Origin: Cladorrhinum sp. PSN259
Lineage: Eukaryota > Ascomycota > Sordariomycetes > Sordariales > Podosporaceae
Assembly: GCA_033725935.1 (NCBI GenBank)
Contig: MU867062.1
Coordinates: 1,240,001 to 1,304,000, forward strand
Length of the DNA: 64,000 nt
Reading direction: 5' to 3'
Part shown: positions 12,410-22,093 of the stretch, one piece after another
Layout of the letters: every line of letters begins with the position of its first letter
Position numbering within the stretch: position 1 is the stretch's first letter
Made by a program: the position numbers and the translations under genes
The notes under the pieces: generated by a model
The model's input: only the letters and a program-made list of their open reading frames with translations
Told to the model about the DNA's origin: nothing
Databases searched by the model: none

Positions 12410-12481
12410 TGCCCACAGCCAGAATCGAACTGACGACCTCATCATTACTAGTGATGCGCTCTACCACTGAGCCATGCGGGC
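12410..12481 (-). tRNA. tRNA-Thr (anticodon AGT)
   Basis: A 72-nt cloverleaf on the minus strand. The acceptor GCCCGCA pairs with TGTGGGC, with discriminator A. The D arm is GCTC..GAGC. The anticodon stem CATCA/TGATG carries loop CTAGTAA with anticodon AGT (read as IGT after editing). The T arm GTCAG/CTGGC has loop TTCGATT. There is no intron. Confidence 0.94.
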
Positions 12482-12942
12482 GATGGAATTGGATGGGAGA
12501 CGAGGCCGGAACTGTCCTTCAGGGTAATCGTAGTAGTTGTCGGTGTCGAGGTAGTCGTCTCGAGATGTTATTCTCACGGAAAGCGTTTGACGAGACGTTA
12601 TCATTATCAGTGGGGCGCTGGTTGGCCACGAGGGCATCTCCTTATCTATTCGTGGTTTTCATCCCAACCAGCCGTCAGGGGTCCCACGGAGCATGTTTCA
12701 CAGTGGTGACTTGTTGACGTATTCTGCCACAATAGACAAAGAAACAGCATTACAATCCGATTTAACTGCTTCAATAATGACTTAAGGGGCTTCGACTGGT
12801 GGTATTGTGCCAACGCAGACAATGTCTCGGAAAACAAAGTTTCACAGCTGCCATGTAAAAGTCTCTTGACAACCCACCCCTTGTTACTGTTTTCCTGGCT
12901 CTGAACGTCCCTAATTCGGCCTGATAACAAAATTCTTCCAAC
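12482..12942. other. Promoter region of the HExxH gene
   Basis: No gene is visible between the tRNA-Thr and the ATG at 12943. It presumably carries the promoter and leader of the metallopeptidase-like gene. Confidence 0.45.
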
Positions 12943-13935
12943 ATGCCGCCAGGACTATTTCTAACAACAATGTTCCTTGCCGCGATTTCTATCCTCTATC
13001 CCACAAGCACCCTTGCAGACCAGCCAAAAGATGCCAAGGTTATTGCGCTCAACAACAAGAAAAGCTTCTTTACGGGCCTCGATATTCTCAATAAATTCGA
13101 ACCGTGTGGTGGGCTAAGCGGAATATGCGTCCCGCCAGGCAGCCACTACAAACGACTGCCGTGGGGAACAATCCCTAAATTCTGTTTCGAGAACACGACA
13201 AAGCCTGCAGTGGGTGACGGGACTTACTGCTCGCCGTACGACGTTGAAGTTTATCAAGTTACTTACAGCGATGTACGTCTTTCTGAAAGTTTAGTCTCTT
13301 GAAGGGAAGCCAGGCTGATTAGTTCTATCCTTTGACAGTGTGCTGAGCACCCTGTGGTGATGTGCCGGTGCAGGAACGCCTCGGTATCCATTCACCAGAT
13401 GCAGCACGACTTTGCCAAAGTGCCCGTCAAAGCTCGGCAGTACATAAGATCAGTGAAGGCGCTCTGGGACAAGGGGTGCTGGGCTTGGAACGGCGGCCGG
13501 CACCTTTGCATCAACGGGCCATGTAGCGGACTTACATCTGTCTACATTCACGAAGTGGGACACACGATGGACGATGTGCTAAACGGCGTGTCGGCCAGTG
13601 ACGCATGGCAAAGTGCAGTGCTTGATAACGACACGTGCGTCCCGGACGGTTACGCCGACGTGGCGTGGACCGAGAACTTTGCCCAAAACTTTGTGGTTGC
13701 GGCCTACCATCACACGGTCAAGAATATTTGGAAGACATTTCGTGTTTCCAACACACCGCCCATGCGTGCCAATGACACGCCCCTCACCATCGACTGCATG
13801 AAGCACCAGCTGAGCAAGATGATCGATCTGACAGAGCACATCTTCCTCAACAGGACGGCAAAACCTACCTGTGATAGGAATGATTGGCCGGATCCTAAAA
13901 AGTCGGTTGCTCTTGTACACCCCCTGAAATTCTGA
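12943..13935 (+). CDS. Secreted HExxH zinc-metallopeptidase-like protein (CON-13-like)
   Basis: Two exons, 12943-13272 and 13339-13935, joined in phase 0 across a 66-bp GT..AG intron, give 308 aa. A signal peptide covers about residues 1-25 (cleavage near STLA). The mature protein has about ten Cys and several N-glycosylation sequons. Residues 181-185 read HEVGH, followed by TMDD, the zinc-binding helix of metallopeptidases. A later conserved-looking stretch, AWTENFAQNFVVAAYHH, could supply a further ligand or structural residue. From memory the layout resembles proteins annotated as conidiation-specific protein 13 in Neurospora and relatives; that name is a resemblance, not proof. Activity is inferred only from the motif. 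Confidence 0.8.
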
Positions 13936-14510
13936 AAATAGTAGCACCATGCAGCTGACATGCAGTAATAGGGATCTGGAATACATGTGCATGGGAGAAG
14001 AAGCCAAGAAGAGGGGCAAGTGCCAGGATGCGCCGGACTGGAACATGCAGTTTTATGGTTGGGGGAAGAAATGACATTCAAGGCTTCGATACATGTCTCA
14101 AATAGTGATAAAATATATAGAGAGCACATATCACTCACCGCCGAGACTTAGTATTCAGGGGGTTGTGTTGTTTACATACTGGATGATGGGCATTTTGATG
14201 AGTGAATTGGTAAGTGCTAGCTGCCCAGGAATTCAGCTCCTCAACTTATTATGTTTTAGGGCCTCAGCTTGTCATGCGGAGGTCATGCCTCACTAGCAGA
14301 GGAGACTTGGGCCTCACCCGACGCACAGTATGGCGGCGCAGGCGATCTGAGGAGCACAAATAATCGATCTCTATTATATATATAAGAACAGAGCGTCAAC
14401 CTTTACCAAAAGTCTTTTTCCTTTACAGAACAAGCAACCACTTTAGTCCGCCCAGAAACTTCAAGTTATTCCCTCCGAATCACACAACAGCAAAAACAAG
14501 AACAACAACA
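13936..14510. other. Intergenic region and terpene-cyclase promoter
   Basis: 3' flank of the HExxH gene, then the promoter and a roughly 120-nt CA-rich, AUG-free leader of the terpene cyclase. No gene is seen. Confidence 0.5.
14375..14385 (+). promoter_or_regulatory. TATA box of the terpene cyclase gene
   Basis: A run of TA ending TATATATAAG lies about 125 bp upstream of the ATG at 14511, followed by a pyrimidine- and CAA-rich leader, the usual layout of a strongly expressed fungal promoter. Confidence 0.6.
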
Positions 14511-15950
14511 ATGCGCGCTCCACCCAAATCCTGCCTCTCCCAACTGGGCGACCTCCCCGGCCTAAACGTCAAGTCCCTCGAGAACCTCACCCCCTCCCAA
14601 AAGGAATCCATCGTGGAAGCAACAAGCAAGATCTGCCGCCAACTAATGGCAGATCTCGGTGTGAAGTGGAAGCCCCAGCCAGTCGACGACGCCCTGCGCA
14701 GCCGCACAATCGACTGGATAAAGACCGAGCTCGAACCCGTCGTCGGAAAAGTCGACAGGCGCTTCCTCCTCAGCGCCGACGCGGGCTTGACCTACACAGA
14801 AAGAGTCTACGAAGGGGGCGACTTTGAAACCAAGGGCTCAATGGTCAAGTACGTGAGCGTGGCCATCTACCTGGACGACCTGATCGACAAGGACGCGGGG
14901 ATGGCAAAGGAAGCCGAGTCGTTCCTGGTCAAAATGCTTTCTCCTCCTTCTTCTTCTTGCGAGTCCGAGAAGACGCACCTGAGTTACTACGAACAGTGGC
15001 TGAACCAGTACCGCCTCGCCTCCCTCGAGCTGGCGCGCCACATGTCGGACCCCTTCGTGTCAAACATGCTCCTGCACTCTTGCACCCTCTTCATCGAGGG
15101 CTGCGCGCTCGAGTACCACATCCAGCAGGACTCGTCAAAGTACTTTTTGGTCCGGTCCGCAGAGGAGGAACTCGCCCGCGACGCTGCCGAGCGCCAGCTC
15201 TCGCTCTCCCGAGGATCAGATATCCCCATGCCGCTGGACACCGACCGGATGATGCCACCACCCGCCGCAGGAGACAGGGCCGCCGCCGCCGCCACCCTCG
15301 TCCCGCACGGCTGGCCAATCTGGCTGCGGGAACGCTCGGCAGTAGCCGAAACCTTTGCGATAACCAGCTTCCGCGCTCCTTATGGGATCAACATACCCAC
15401 TTGGCTCTGGGTGACTGCTATTTCCGAGCTGAGGACGGTGATTCTGAGCATCAACGACGTCTTGAGTTTTGCCAAGGAGTTGATGGCCGACGACACGACG
15501 AGCAGCATTTCTGTCTTGACAAAGGAGAGGAGAATGATTGGCATGCCCGGCACCGCTCCCGACGACGGCGGGTGGTGTCTCAGGGATACCTTTGAGGAGG
15601 TCTGCGGCAAGTTACTGGTTGCCGGGGCGAGAATTAACAGGCTGTTGAGGCCGGGCGGGACCGAGGCCAGGTACGATAGTGAGGGGAGGGCGTATACTGT
15701 CGAGGAACTGTGCAAGAGGGTCAAGCACGGGACAGAGCAAGATGGAGTGAGCGGAGAGGAGACGATGAAGGCTCTGGCGCTGAAACTGTGGGAGACGCAC
15801 CAGAGGGGGTACGTGGCTTGGCATTTCCAGAGTGCGAGGTACATGACGCACGAGCTGTTTGATTGGGTGCCTGGGATGATGGGTGGCGAGGAGGAGGAGG
15901 AGGAGGTTATTAGGGATGCCGGGCCGGAGTGGATTACTAGTTGCTTTTAA
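14511..15950 (+). CDS. TRI5-family (trichodiene-synthase-like) sesquiterpene cyclase
   Basis: Intronless, 479 aa. The class I terpene cyclase metal-binding motifs are present and in order: the Asp-rich motif DDLID (122-126, within YLDDLIDKD) and the NSE/DTE motif NDVLSFAKE (315-323). The C-terminal RGYVAWHF..ARY (432-444) is the typical helix and RY pair near the active site. The family converts farnesyl diphosphate, with magnesium, to a cyclic sesquiterpene; product and substrate cannot be read from sequence. The protein is longer than usual because of a low-complexity insert (about 215-275, rich in Glu, Ala and Pro) between the first conserved half and the NSE helix, plus a poly-Glu C-terminus. 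No P450, transporter or regulator is adjacent, so the product may act alone or be modified elsewhere. It is convergent with the M15-like gene. Confidence 0.88.
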   Translation: MRAPPKSCLSQLGDLPGLNVKSLENLTPSQKESIVEATSKICRQLMADLGVKWKPQPVDDALRSRTIDWIKTELEPVVGKVDRRFLLSADAGLTYTERVYEGGDFETKGSMVKYVSVAIYLDDLIDKDAGMAKEAESFLVKMLSPPSSSCESEKTHLSYYEQWLNQYRLASLELARHMSDPFVSNMLLHSCTLFIEGCALEYHIQQDSSKYFLVRSAEEELARDAAERQLSLSRGSDIPMPLDTDRMMPPPAAGDRAAAAATLVPHGWPIWLRERSAVAETFAITSFRAPYGINIPTWLWVTAISELRTVILSINDVLSFAKELMADDTTSSISVLTKERRMIGMPGTAPDDGGWCLRDTFEEVCGKLLVAGARINRLLRPGGTEARYDSEGRAYTVEELCKRVKHGTEQDGVSGEETMKALALKLWETHQRGYVAWHFQSARYMTHELFDWVPGMMGGEEEEEEVIRDAGPEWITSCF

Positions 15951-16102
15951 GGGATATTTTTTTTAATTTGAAAGTTTACGAGGCAAGGGAAAATACCATC
16001 ATCTCATTTTTTTTTGGGATTAAAAATAGTCAGATGGAGATGTCACTAGTATCCTAGAACAAGTACTTGAAGAAATCCACCTGTAGACCTCCTTCCTTTC
16101 CC

Positions 16103-16936
16103 CTAGTTGAAACTGACATGGACGTGATCCCTGCAGAGCCGGTAGTGTTAGTACATCTGATAAACGAGATGGTAGTTCTTGGGGTGTCTTACCAGTGATT
16201 CGCAGTGATATCGCCGCGGTCCTCCATTGAACGCCAGCTGGTCCACGCCTTGACGGAATCGACACTGGGGTTCCAGATGCGCTGGCCCCAGATGACGTAC
16301 TTGAGGTTGAGCGTGCCGCGGTTGTTCATGGCCCATTCGGCAAGCTGGCGGCCGGACATGGTGGGAACACCGCCGCCGTCAGAGCACATAAAGTCAATGG
16401 CCTTTCCGCAGCAGTGGTCAGAAGTTCCCGGGCAGGAGCAGTCTCTGGTGCAGTAGATCTGCCTGACGCGGCCGGGCCAAGCAGCAACGAGCGTCTTCGC
16501 GCCGTTGACCGCGACGGCCTTGCAGGCACCGACGCCAGGGAAAGCGGGAGCAGAGTAGCCCCCGAAGCCGGTGGCGGTGGAGGAGCAGCACTTCATCTGG
16601 GCGGGGCCGGGGCAGAGACCAGAGACCGAAGTGCCGCCGCAGTCGCTCTGCCAGCGGCAGTTTCCAGATGATCCGTTGGCGCAGGAAGCCCTGGAGCAAC
16701 ACTTGACGCCGGAGGGATCAGAAGGGCAGGCACCGTCGATGGTGACGCCGCCAGCAGAGGAGCAGGAGGAGGTGGTCAGGCAGACACCTGGGAGATGGTG
16801 GTTAGCCTTTTGAGCCCTGATAGGGAGGTTTTAGAAACTTACCTGCACGACCACCAGAGCCAACGCAGGGCTCGTTGGTGGCCGCCATGACGCTGGCGGC
16901 AGAGGCGAGGAAGAGAGCAAGGGTCTGGAGCTGCAT
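16103..16936 (-). CDS. Secreted M15-like (D-Ala-D-Ala carboxypeptidase fold) protein with two Cys-rich modules
   Basis: Three exons on the minus strand: 16936-16843, 16787-16193 and 16130-16103, giving 238 aa. The last exon is only 28 nt and supplies DHVHVSFN, completing the motif NHW|DHVHV. The intron before it has a GTAAGA donor and a CTAAC branch. A signal peptide (MQLQTLALFLASAASVMA) is followed by two small Cys-rich modules (about residues 23-70 and 71-105), each ending KCCS. The catalytic-type domain then has SDHCCGKAIDFMCSD and VIWGQRIWN before the terminal DHVHV. The paired H..G.A.D and H.DHVHV elements match the zinc ligands of M15-type peptidases, which cut peptidoglycan cross-bridges in bacteria. 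In a fungus this could target bacterial walls or be repurposed. Stopping at the end of the long second exon would lose the zinc motif. Confidence 0.85.
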
Positions 16937-17027
16937 CTTGAAGAGCTGAATCTGGAGACTGTGTTGGTATTGTTTGACTGGGGCTGTCTGGAGATGGAGA
17001 AGGATCCGAGGGTGGAAGGATCGGCGG

Positions 17028-17034
17028 CTTTATA
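17028..17034 (-). promoter_or_regulatory. TATA box of the M15-like gene
   Basis: TATAAAG on the minus strand, about 95 bp upstream of the ATG at 16936. Confidence 0.5.
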
Positions 17035-17040
17035 CTAGCC

Positions 17041-18880
17041 GTTCTCCATGTGTATGAGACACACCAGAGCTAAATCATGTAAGCATCTCTCTCGTGAACT
17101 TTTATTTCTTGAGCAGATGCACCTCGATCTGTGGAAGGGAGGGAGGGTGGTCTTGGCTGCAAGGACCAGGTCGTCTAAGAGGTCGGTATTCTCCACCCAT
17201 ACCTTTCTGCAAGGGGCAGGTACCGTGAGTGTATTCGATCGACAGCGAGGTTGGGTATCATTGACAAAGAAACTACCACAGTCGTACATGTCAATTACCG
17301 GGTTCGACCCATGCCAATCGCCGACTGTGATGATCCTTCCGCCCTTCCCCGCATATTCATTTCCCCTGCTACATGTTAAACATGCATGTATTTCGGGTTG
17401 TAATGATGTGCCACTCTGTATGTCAACCTTATCAGACGTGGCGGGTGGATGGGTGGATGGGTGGGTGATGGGGTTATCTAGCATCTTGCCAAGAACCTTG
17501 GAAGGAAAGTGTCTGCATTTCAATCACTCTTTTGTTGATGTGCGTGTTGTCTAACCCCTGAATCTGCCTCGGTCCCTATTTCGGGTTGTAAGCAAAACTC
17601 CATAACGGCGTGAATCAATACCGATGACAAGGGACATGTGGAACGCCTCATGGCATTGATTGGTTCTTTGCATGTATGGATTTTAACCCTGCTATTAGAA
17701 GATGAAAAACAGGGCCCGAAAGGGCTGGGTGTTCTGCCTCAAAAAAACATGACAGAGCAAAAGATGTGGTTTGAAGCCAAGACTGTGATTGTGGAAAAGA
17801 CGAATCAGGAAATGCAAATTGCCCATGCTGACGGCCTGCCTTTCGTGGGGGGGAAGCTGCTGCATCCCATCTCCCCGCGTTGATAGAGGCTTGGCAGAAC
17901 ATTCTCCATGGGGCAGTAGCCTCTGAAGAGCTCGGATGTAACGCTAACTGCCTTGTCAAAGCTGTCAGGCACATGTGCATGCGATAATGAAATTTGTTAT
18001 TTCTAATTTATGAATATCTTCACTGTCCTTGGTCAACAACCAGTTAACTTCAAGTCCGACGGCATGTCTGTTGGTCCGTCGGATGCCCGTGGCACATAAT
18101 GCGGATAGATACTTACAATCCAATGTGTCTGTCATTGTGGTCTGGTGGCTGCGGTCCATGTAATTAATCGGAATCCGATCTTTCTCTGCGGCGTTATCCC
18201 GACCTTGAAATACTTCCCGCGCGGCGTATTTATTCAAGGATATCAACTATTGTTTCTTGGCTTCAATCCAATTCCGCGACCCCCCAATTCCTCGACAGGG
18301 AGATAATGCAGTCAAAGGCCGCAAACACCGTGACGTGCATTGTTCAGCTAATAATCGCCTCTTAGAGCTGGGGGGTTGGCCGTGTTCAGTTTGGCTTGCA
18401 GCTCTGAGTGCTTGGCTGGGAATATACCAATCAGATGTTTACAAGATGCCAATATTCCGCCTCACCTGCACGAAACTTTCAACTTTTCTTTTGTCCCGGT
18501 TGAAGTAATATTGGGTTGAAGTATTGTTTTTTTTTTGTGATGAAAAGAAAGCTCTTGTTTTCGGTCGGAACCGTCCGCTCTTTGGGGACTTTGCGTGGCA
18601 AAGAGGTGTATATCATTTCCCTTCCGTTCGATGCAGGTGCAAACCGTCTTCCTTTTTGAAACGAGATATGATATTCGAGCTCCTGTTGTTTGACTGACAC
18701 ATACCAGCTCCAAAAAGTAAAAAAATTGTCAGAAGAACGCTTGATCTGTGATTGTCTTTGAAGACCCAAAAAGGAAATCACCGCTCAGCCAGTGAAGAAG
18801 GCGTCGCACCGACAGGTAAAGACAATATATTGAAGCTGGATCAGTATATACCTCGCTACATTAATGGGAGATGTGGGGCT
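17041..18880. other. Intergenic stretch, no supported gene
   Basis: No frame here shows domain, signal-peptide or splice evidence. Short G/T-rich GGAT-like runs occur near 17440-17470 and a T-tract near 18525. Confidence 0.5.
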
Positions 18881-18883
18881 AGG

Positions 18884-18991
18884 CAACGGTTTACTATTTA
18901 CAACCGTTGTTTATCTCCATACAGTGACAACAAAGTTAACCGTTACAAATGAGTTAATCGTTACAAATAACGTAACTATTATTATTTACAA
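18884..18991. repeat. AT-rich cluster of AACGG/GTTAAC motifs with an 8-bp inverted repeat
   Basis: CAACGGTT (18884-18891) and AACCGTTG (18902-18909) form a perfect inverted repeat with a 10-nt loop. They are followed by a series of GTTAACCGTTAC, GTTAATCGTTAC and AACGTAAC variants. A related set recurs at 19775-19890, so the two arrays flank the CCTG repeat. The motifs resemble Myb-type recognition sites; function is unknown. Confidence 0.5.
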
Positions 18992-19087
18992 ACAGTTATT
19001 TCCTAGGCAATTACCGCAAATTATGGGATTTTTATAAGATTTTTATGGGGATTTCTGCAGCCATTAAACCTTCTTTTATTTACTTCT

Positions 19088-19141
19088 ACCTGACCTGCCT
19101 AGCAACCTACCTGCCTGCCTACCTACCTGCCTGCCTACCTA

Positions 19142-19180
<39 letters not shown>

Positions 19181-19262
19181 ACCTATCTGCCTGCCTGCCT
19201 ACCTGCCTGCCTACCTATCTGCCTGCCTACCTACCTGCCTGCCCACCTGCCTGCCTGCTACC
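19088..19262. repeat. CCTG/CCTA tetranucleotide satellite
   Basis: About 175 bp made almost wholly of CCTG and CCTA/CCTAT tetramers. The long open frame across it (Leu-Pro-Ala-Cys-Tyr repeats) is a by-product of the repeat and is not reported as a gene. Confidence 0.9.
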
Positions 19263-19751
19263 AAGCCAGCCAGCCATCCACCACCATATCCATCACCTTA
19301 CCTGCGTGCCTTCTGCCGTGTATGTGGCCGTATACGTAGCCGTGGATCGGTTGGTCGGAGATGCCCGGGGAGAGGTGGTGGTCAGTTTCTGGCACGGCTG
19401 CGAGCCAGGAAGCCTGTGTGGGTGTGTGGGTGTTGGTGCCATACCTGTGCCTGTGTGGGTGTGCAGGGCAATGCCATCTCTATGGCCATGTGGGTGCGCA
19501 AGCCATGCCCACGCATATGTGGGTATGGGTATGTATGTCGATGCCATCGCCGGTGCTATTTGTGGTGGTATGTTTTGGTGTATGGTGGTTAAAGTGGAAG
19601 ATAGTCAACACTTCGAAGATGCAGAGATCCAAGGCATTGCCTGGGTATGGGTATGTAGCCGGGCAGCTCCTGCCTCTGGGAATGCCCTCATCCACTTGCA
19701 CCCTGGCCTGGCCCACCCTGAACCTTGGTTCGGCCCAGAAAACCAAGGCTA

Positions 19752-19890
19752 GTAAACCTTACTTTATTTACTTCCTAGTTACGGTTATCTCAAAAAATAA
19801 CGGTCAACTCTGTGTTTACTGTTAAGTAAACAAAAAGAGTTAAAGTAAACAAACAGTTAATGGCGTTTTTATACAGTTAAACGCGTTACA
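19752..19890. repeat. Second AACGG/GTTAAC cluster and copy of the TAAACCTT..TTTATTTACTT sequence
   Basis: The sequence TAAACCTT-A/C-T-TTTATTTACTTC at 19753-19775 repeats that at 19065-19086. Several AACGG, GTTAAA and GTTAAC motifs follow, as in the cluster at 18884-18991. Together these bracket about 700 bp containing the CCTG satellite, as edges of a small non-coding element might. Confidence 0.4.
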
Positions 19891-19919
19891 AGACGGCTGT
19901 AGATATATAACTGTCAAAT

Positions 19920-22003
19920 AAACCTTCAAATTCCCATTAATGTACCAAACTGAGAAAACCTTTATTGAATTCAACCAGGCTCTGTCCTCTGTAAGTCACA
20001 AACTGTTGACATTCGTTCTCTGGCGATAGAGACCTTGGGTGCGGGGACACAGGCCCCATTGGCAGAAACCTTCGGTGTGTCTCTGACCCGATGGGAGACT
20101 GTGTTGGTGTAATCACGCCTAGGCAGCCCGATCATGAAGATCATAATTCTGTCTCGTTGATGCCTGGATGTGTTTTGGGCCTCGTATCGTTGATTGCGTG
20201 AGTACATGTATCTAGCGTCATTGATTGACAACGGGCGCACTCCCCGGCTTTTCGAGGACCCGTGAAGTGAGTGCGACCGCAGCGCCCAGGGATGGCTGCG
20301 CGTAGGACCAGAGTTCAGTCCATGTCCATCGACAACACTTTCTATCATGTCGTCCGGGCCCATCTCCGACGTGTTGTTCGGACCCATCTCCGACATATTT
20401 TTCGGACCCATCTCCGTGTCCATCATCATGGCGGGCAGGTCGTCTTAGACCCGCTTGTCTCTCTGGGGCTTTGGCGAGCATCATGCGCTAGGCAAGCTAT
20501 GGAATGGTGCCAAAAACACACGAATTAATCAGGTCATGTTCAATCCACCCTCCTCTCATGACAATTCCTGGTTTCAATTTCCCATGAGGTGTGCCGGTGA
20601 GCATGACAAACTTGTCAAGTTCCTGGGTCTGTGCGCTGTGATAACGTGGGGATGATAAAAAAGCCGGGGTACGGGAAATGTTGTCGCTGTCAAAAAGCTA
20701 CTTCAGTGGAACCCGGAAATACTCAGATAACGACTGAGAGGTCAGGTCGGGTCGGGAACGGTGAAGGCTCGAGGCGGCGCGGGCCGGGGCGCGTTGAATG
20801 GGGATCGTCGAGTCCAATCCACTTTTACGATCCCAGTGGTTTGGTGCCTGGAACCGCTAGCGACAGAGTTTGCTGTCAACATCGCTAGGGAATAACCGTC
20901 GCGCTGTTGCTAAAGTCCGGCGGTGTGGAATTGTCGGTGGACATTGCTTTGAGGCTATCGCAAAGTGTCGGATAAGAGATTGTGTGCTTGTGGGGAACCG
21001 CCCCGTTTCTGACTGAGGAGCGTGAGAAATAGGGAGCCATGCCGTGGATTGTCTGAGAAAAATGACAGTCGCTTGCCAAGGGAGGCACTTTCGAGTGTGC
21101 TGCGGTCAAGAGATGAGTGTTGTGTGCATCGCCTGGGAAGTTTGTTAATGGGAAATGACAAAAGGCATATCAATGGTATCCCGATGAAAGGGGGCTTGGA
21201 TTTGTAATGACGTCGTTTCCAGACAGCTGGGTAAGACATGTCGTGCTTTGTCTGACATGTGGGTTGTTGACCGCGACGTGGATCTCGGCCCCGGATGTAC
21301 AGTACATACACTAATTATACCCCAGATCCAGAAGTCGGTGAGTGTGCACAAAGCCTATCGAGTCGCTAAAGCTTTCCATCTTGATTACTCTACTTGGAGG
21401 TGCCATGCCTCAGCCAAGTGCATTACTGACGAGTGAATCAGCAGCGGGTGCTATTTACATTGGTAAAGCAGAATCAAGACAAAAGTACCTGCCATTATTA
21501 TTATCCACCGTCTGCATGATGCGACGTGTGTCTCGTCGCAACTGGACGAATCCCGGGATCCCAACAGGCCGAATGACACATGGCCACACGATGTGGGTGA
21601 TTAGCATCAAGTAGTTCGCGAACCATTACAAACACCATCACGAACGGTAGTGTGTTGGAATCGCCTCATCACACCGGTCCAATGCAGTATCAATTCTCGT
21701 CGTGCGGGGCGAATCCTTGTAGGGTGGCCCTGTGGTGCTCGTAGTGCTCACGCCTTGCCCAAAACCGCCAATCGCCCTTGTTCGGCCCTGCAGCCGATTG
21801 GCGATGGTCGAATGAGAAGCCCCTGTTAGTGAATCCTCCAGGGTTCTAGCCAATGCAGGCTCTTCTAAAACTGGGTTTCTACAACATCACGAGCCAGTGA
21901 TATGGCTGACGTAGCTTTGCCAAAAACAGCTTGAACCACCACTGGAACCTTGGATGCGGAAGTCTCGGCAGATGCATAACGGCAGCATGCATTGCCTCGT
22001 GGG
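19920..22003. other. Intergenic stretch with a 24-bp tandem repeat, otherwise no supported gene
   Basis: Apart from the tandem repeat at 20347-20418 nothing coding is supported. The promoter of the epoxide hydrolase lies at its right end. Confidence 0.45.
20347..20418. repeat. Three tandem copies of a 24-bp unit
   Basis: Units 20347-20370, 20371-20394 and 20395-20418 share TTCGGACCCATCTCCGAC-like sequence. On the minus strand they would encode repeated MGP-N-SE octapeptides in a 152-codon frame with no other protein features, so I keep it as a DNA repeat. Confidence 0.75.
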
Positions 22004-22013
22004 TAAATATAAG
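22004..22013 (+). promoter_or_regulatory. TATA-like box of the epoxide hydrolase gene
   Basis: TAAATATAAG about 80-90 bp before the ATG at 22094. Confidence 0.45.
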
Positions 22014-22093
22014 AAACCCGGAATGTCGCCTCCTCTCCAGATATCAACTCATTTTCCATCCCATCCTGTGTCTGGTGTCAAAAGACAAAGAAA

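Noticed and set aside
17290..17330. GGGTTCGACCC resembling a tRNA T arm
   Set aside because: No acceptor, D or anticodon stems can be built around it.
19045..19752. 235-codon frame across the CCTG satellite
   Set aside because: Its Leu-Pro-Ala-Cys repeats are a translation of the microsatellite, not a conserved protein.
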